From contig CM046303.1 in NCBI GenBank assembly GCA_025267735.1, positions 54,763,403-54,827,402 of the forward strand: a stretch of 64,000 nucleotides of DNA, given 5' to 3'. Shown here in pieces: positions 61,222 through 64,000 of this stretch. Below the pieces are notes generated by a model. The model was given only the letters and a program-made list of their open reading frames with translations, was not told the DNA's origin and ran no database searches. The position numbers and the translations under genes are program-made. Every line of letters begins with the position of its first letter. Position 1 is the stretch's first letter. The DNA is from Mactra quadrangularis (lineage: Eukaryota > Mollusca > Bivalvia > Venerida > Mactridae).

Positions 61222-61518
61222 TTTGATTGGATTTAAAGCCGTAGCAACACATTGTAAAGGTAATATCACTGTGGTCAGTCAACCTACTGAAAATGCTTAA
61301 TGTCTGGATGTATCTGTTTTAATCACAGCAGTTACTATCGTCTATAACATTTACTTCGTCAATGACGGACATCTGCCCTACATGATTTAAGTTCAGTGGT
61401 AGAAGGAAGAATGGTCGTAGAAAGTAATTCAGAACCAAGCTCCATGAAAGTATACCCCGTATGGGAGTCGAGCCTGCGATCCTTAGATTTGTGTACTACC
61501 GACTGAGCTAGCCGGTTT
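61222..61518 (-). mobile_element. tRNA-derived SINE, family A, copy 5 (antisense)
   Basis: The reverse complement starts AACCGGCTAGCTCAGTCGGT (A box). GGATCGCAGGCTCGACTCCC contains a B-box-like segment. CTCCATGGAGC-like sequence precedes CTACGACCATTCTTCCTTC, CACTGAACTTAAATCATG, GTCCGTCATTGACG, GTAGGTTGACTGACCACAG, TGTGTTGCTACGGC and TTTAAATCC. It is near full length at about 297 bp. The 5' arm of the tail hairpin has decayed (CACAGT for CGCCGT). Confidence 0.88.
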
Positions 61519-62551
61519 GCTTAGCATATTTCGAGTAAGTCCAAATTTCGGCAACGTGATCGGGTGGATTTTCTTTCTTGACGTAGACAGAAATAGATTT
61601 TATATTAGATAGTGATCAGTTATTTTGAAAATATCCTTGCTGGGTACATGTGTTGTCAAATTTAATATACAATTATAACAAAATAAAACATATTAAATGA
61701 TAGTCGTGTTTGACAGAGTTGAATGCATCTATACCAAGCGTGAGTTTCGAACCGTATCAGTTGAAACATGCGATAAAATATAATTTAGCATTAAAGTGAA
61801 ATACAATTGTAATTTTATGACTTAATATTAATGCTCTATTTCACATTCAGTTTAAGTAAAACTGTATATTATATCGTGACATACCTGTTATATACTTTTA
61901 TAGAATGAAATATGATGATATCATATTTACATCGATTAAGTACTGACATGTGCATTGAGTGAACAATAGTGAACAAACTTCACGAACAATAGAATAGAAT
62001 AAGACCTGGAAACATATGTTGTCCTCTTACAAAATCTGTCATGATGCACTGACTGGCAACTTGTTTTTTTATCAACACATGCAACTGGTTGATCAACAAA
62101 ATCAACAAAATCATTTAGACATTCTGATTACATAAGTTAATTAAGGCAAAGTAAATATTTTTTGACATCAAAAGGCATTAATTTGATATAAGAGGCCAAC
62201 ATCTGCCTGTTTAAGTCAAGATGTTATACTTCTCGTACAAATGTGTAAAAGTTAAAAATTAAAAAAAAACATGATTTCTACAGCTTTTCTCATAAGAAAA
62301 GCCCTCTCTCAGAACCTTAAATACCTGAACTTCAGGAAAAATCTGGAAGACTTTTGCCAATGCATATAATACAGAGGGAACGAAAGTACGCTTGCATTAA
62401 GATATAGCCGTTTATAAATGATTAAATTCCCACCTGGTGCACAGCTGATTCCTAAAGCAAGAATTAAACATCCGTTTGGTGCAATCCACGTAGATGAGAA
62501 TGGTACTATTAAGCGTCAACCAGATTGAAAGCGATTTCGATGATCAGAGGA
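61519..62551. other. Intergenic, no gene seen
   Basis: AATAGAATAGAATAAGACC at about 61989 could be an antisense LINE tail with an ATTCT repeat, but nothing else supports it. Confidence 0.4.
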
Positions 62552-62686
62552 CAATTTCCTAAGAAAATCGCTACCTAGCGCTTTGTCCCCCAGTAACCTC
62601 ATTACACATAAAGTATTTAGTTAGTGATATCAAATTAATGTGAACCAGGGACCGAAGCGCTATTTAGCGATATTTTTAGGAAACTG
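62552..62686. mobile_element. Small foldback/TIR element (about 135 bp)
   Basis: The left arm CAATTTCCTAAGAAAATCGC with TACCTAGCGCTTTGTCCCCC faces the right arm, whose reverse complement is CAGTTTCCTAAAAATATCGC and TAAATAGCGCTTCGGTCCCT. The arms are about 45 nt, separated by about 45 nt. No clear target duplication. It is non-coding and able to form a long imperfect hairpin. Confidence 0.7.
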
Positions 62687-63730
62687 GCCACATATGTCAT
62701 TATACAGTCGGTTGAACATCAATGAGGAATCATTTTTAAACAAAACTTCAATCTGTTTAATTTATATGAAAATTACTCTGTCATAATTAGATTAATGTAC
62801 AATAATGGATGGATTTCAAGGATCATCATAGACTGATATATATTTTCTTCGTATAACAGCCGAAGCTAATAAAAATGTATAATGGTCAAGAAATAAACAT
62901 TGACAAATACTCGAGAGGACTGCTTTCACAAAACAAACGGAGTTAAATAAGAGCGAAACAAACAATCTTAATCTTGAACTAATTTAATCTAGCGTAGGGT
63001 ATAAAAGTGAACCCCTACAAAAACGTTTTCTTAATCACCATGAACTCGAACCTTGATATTACACAAAAAGCTTAATGTTTCCCGAGTCTTTTATAATATA
63101 CTGTAGTCTTGATTATCTGCCCCTTACCACTATCGTTATTGGGTCAGGCAAACCGTAATAATGCCCCCCCCTTCATTTTTTATTAAGGTAACAAATTTTT
63201 GGTTTACGTTTTCTTAATTGTGCATTATCATTTTCTGACGATTGTAACTTTAATAGGAGTTCGATCCTCTCTAGGTCATTCGATTTCGATTTTTCTGATT
63301 GCACGTATATTTAGCGAACGATTAACAAAAACAAGTCTCGAAGTGAACACAATTCGGACGTTAGTCTCGTTAGAATTTCGGATACTTTATTGAGCATTAA
63401 TATAACCGAACAACTAAAAATGGTATCCAATGTCATTCTTGTATAATGATCGTTTGATTTAAACCAGTGTAGTGAGAAATGTTGATTTGAAAACATAATT
63501 ATTCAATACTTAATTCATTACATAGGGCGCGGGCATTATCACGCTTCCCCTGACGTACTTTTACCTGTCAAAGGAACCAGACCAGATGTACTGATGATTT
63601 TATTTCATAATTTAATATTGAAGAATAACGCAAACATCTCTAATGATATTAGATACTGACCTCAAATTACTTAATTATAGCATATGGTCTTAATACATGT
63701 ATATAGAGAATATAAAGTCAGCGTCAATAT
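62687..63730. other. Intergenic, no gene seen
   Basis: A TATAAAAG at about 63001 precedes an ATG at about 63040 with a good context but only an 11-codon frame. Frames of 64 and 61 codons at 63199-63496 overlap on opposite strands and are unrecognised. Confidence 0.45.
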
Positions 63731-63825
63731 GTACTGATTTATCCGGCAAGTTGGAGAAAGGTTTATTCGGCGAGGCTAGCCGAGTCGAATAATCCTTTTG
63801 GAGACGAGCCGGATAAACTAAGTAC
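63731..63825. repeat. Long imperfect inverted repeat (95 bp)
   Basis: The left arm GTACTGATTTATCCGGCAAG, TTGGAGAAAGG, TTTATTCG faces the right arm, whose reverse complement is GTACTTAGTTTATCCGGCTC, GTCTCCAAAAGG, ATTATTCG. A GGCTAGCC palindrome lies near the centre. It may be a self-contained foldback or the end of a larger element cut by the window edge. Confidence 0.75.
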
Positions 63826-64000
63826 AGCCCTGCGTTCAGTTACCGCGAACGTTACAAACGTTCCGTAACGATACATTCGGAACTCCTCGGCCATTCGCTG
63901 CGAATAATCTCGGACATATTTAGACGCTATTTTAAACTACCGGTGTTAAAGTAAACAAGTATATGATCGTTTAGGCATTGAGTGATGTTTCGTTTTTAGT
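63826..64000. other. CpG-richer end of window with a small palindrome
   Basis: Contains AACGTTACAAACGTT and the palindrome ATTCGCTGCGAAT (63893-63905). 63869-63909 resembles 58531-58577. It is probably part of a dispersed repeat that continues beyond the window. Confidence 0.5.

Noticed and set aside
62998..63075. GGGTATAAAAG with a downstream ACCATGAAC start
   Set aside because: The frame is only 11 codons, with no obvious splice donor to extend it.

Overview
This window looks like non-coding DNA from an AT-rich eukaryotic, probably invertebrate, genome. The tRNA-headed SINEs, the LINE fragment resembling the CR1/L2 group and the many short inverted-repeat elements would suit a bivalve mollusc, but that assignment is inference. 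I find no convincing host protein-coding gene, no true tRNA or rRNA gene and no CRISPR array. Almost every open frame is short and resembles nothing I recognise. The one clear coding signal is the C-terminal end of a LINE reverse-transcriptase polyprotein at about 15.4-15.9 kb. One small, speculative mini-gene candidate lies at 40.36-40.76 kb.

Layout. 0-14 kb is repeat-dense: tRNA-derived SINEs (612, 3284, 9595 and 13732), two copies of a 240-bp MITE with 56-bp terminal inverted repeats (4785, 7844), two copies of a TTAA-flanked MITE (5864, 12987), two further TIR elements (9895, 10700), a 16-bp CGCG minisatellite (2123) and a 23-bp minisatellite (6499). 15.4-16.0 kb is a 5'-truncated LINE. 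18.7-19.2 kb holds a dense WGATAR cluster that could be a regulatory element. 20-53 kb is a mosaic of old, diverged segmental duplications: 20-27 kb resembles 34-38.5 kb; 31.7 kb resembles 45.3 kb; 42.6-43.1 kb resembles 52.5-52.8 kb; and 48.0-50.7 kb is a tandem triplication. Two LINE 3' ends in opposite orientation bracket the 42.6 kb block. 53-64 kb is again rich in mobile DNA: a SINE with a perfect 15-bp target-site duplication, a hAT-like MITE with an 8-bp duplication, a Harbinger-like MITE with TTA duplications, more SINEs, and foldback elements.

How the parts relate. The most interesting signal is a shared 3' tail. A tRNA-headed SINE family, a second SINE and a tiny element without a tRNA head (8596, 37844) all end in a short GC-clamped stem-loop containing TGTGTTG, then AAACC-like and CAAA-type sequence. 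The stem pairs differ between families but pairing is largely kept. Both headless copies begin at the same GGCGCGATATG and are flanked by 13-14 bp target-site duplications. This suggests that the roughly 40-nt tail is by itself a mobilisable retroposon, presumably moved by a partner LINE that is not in this window.
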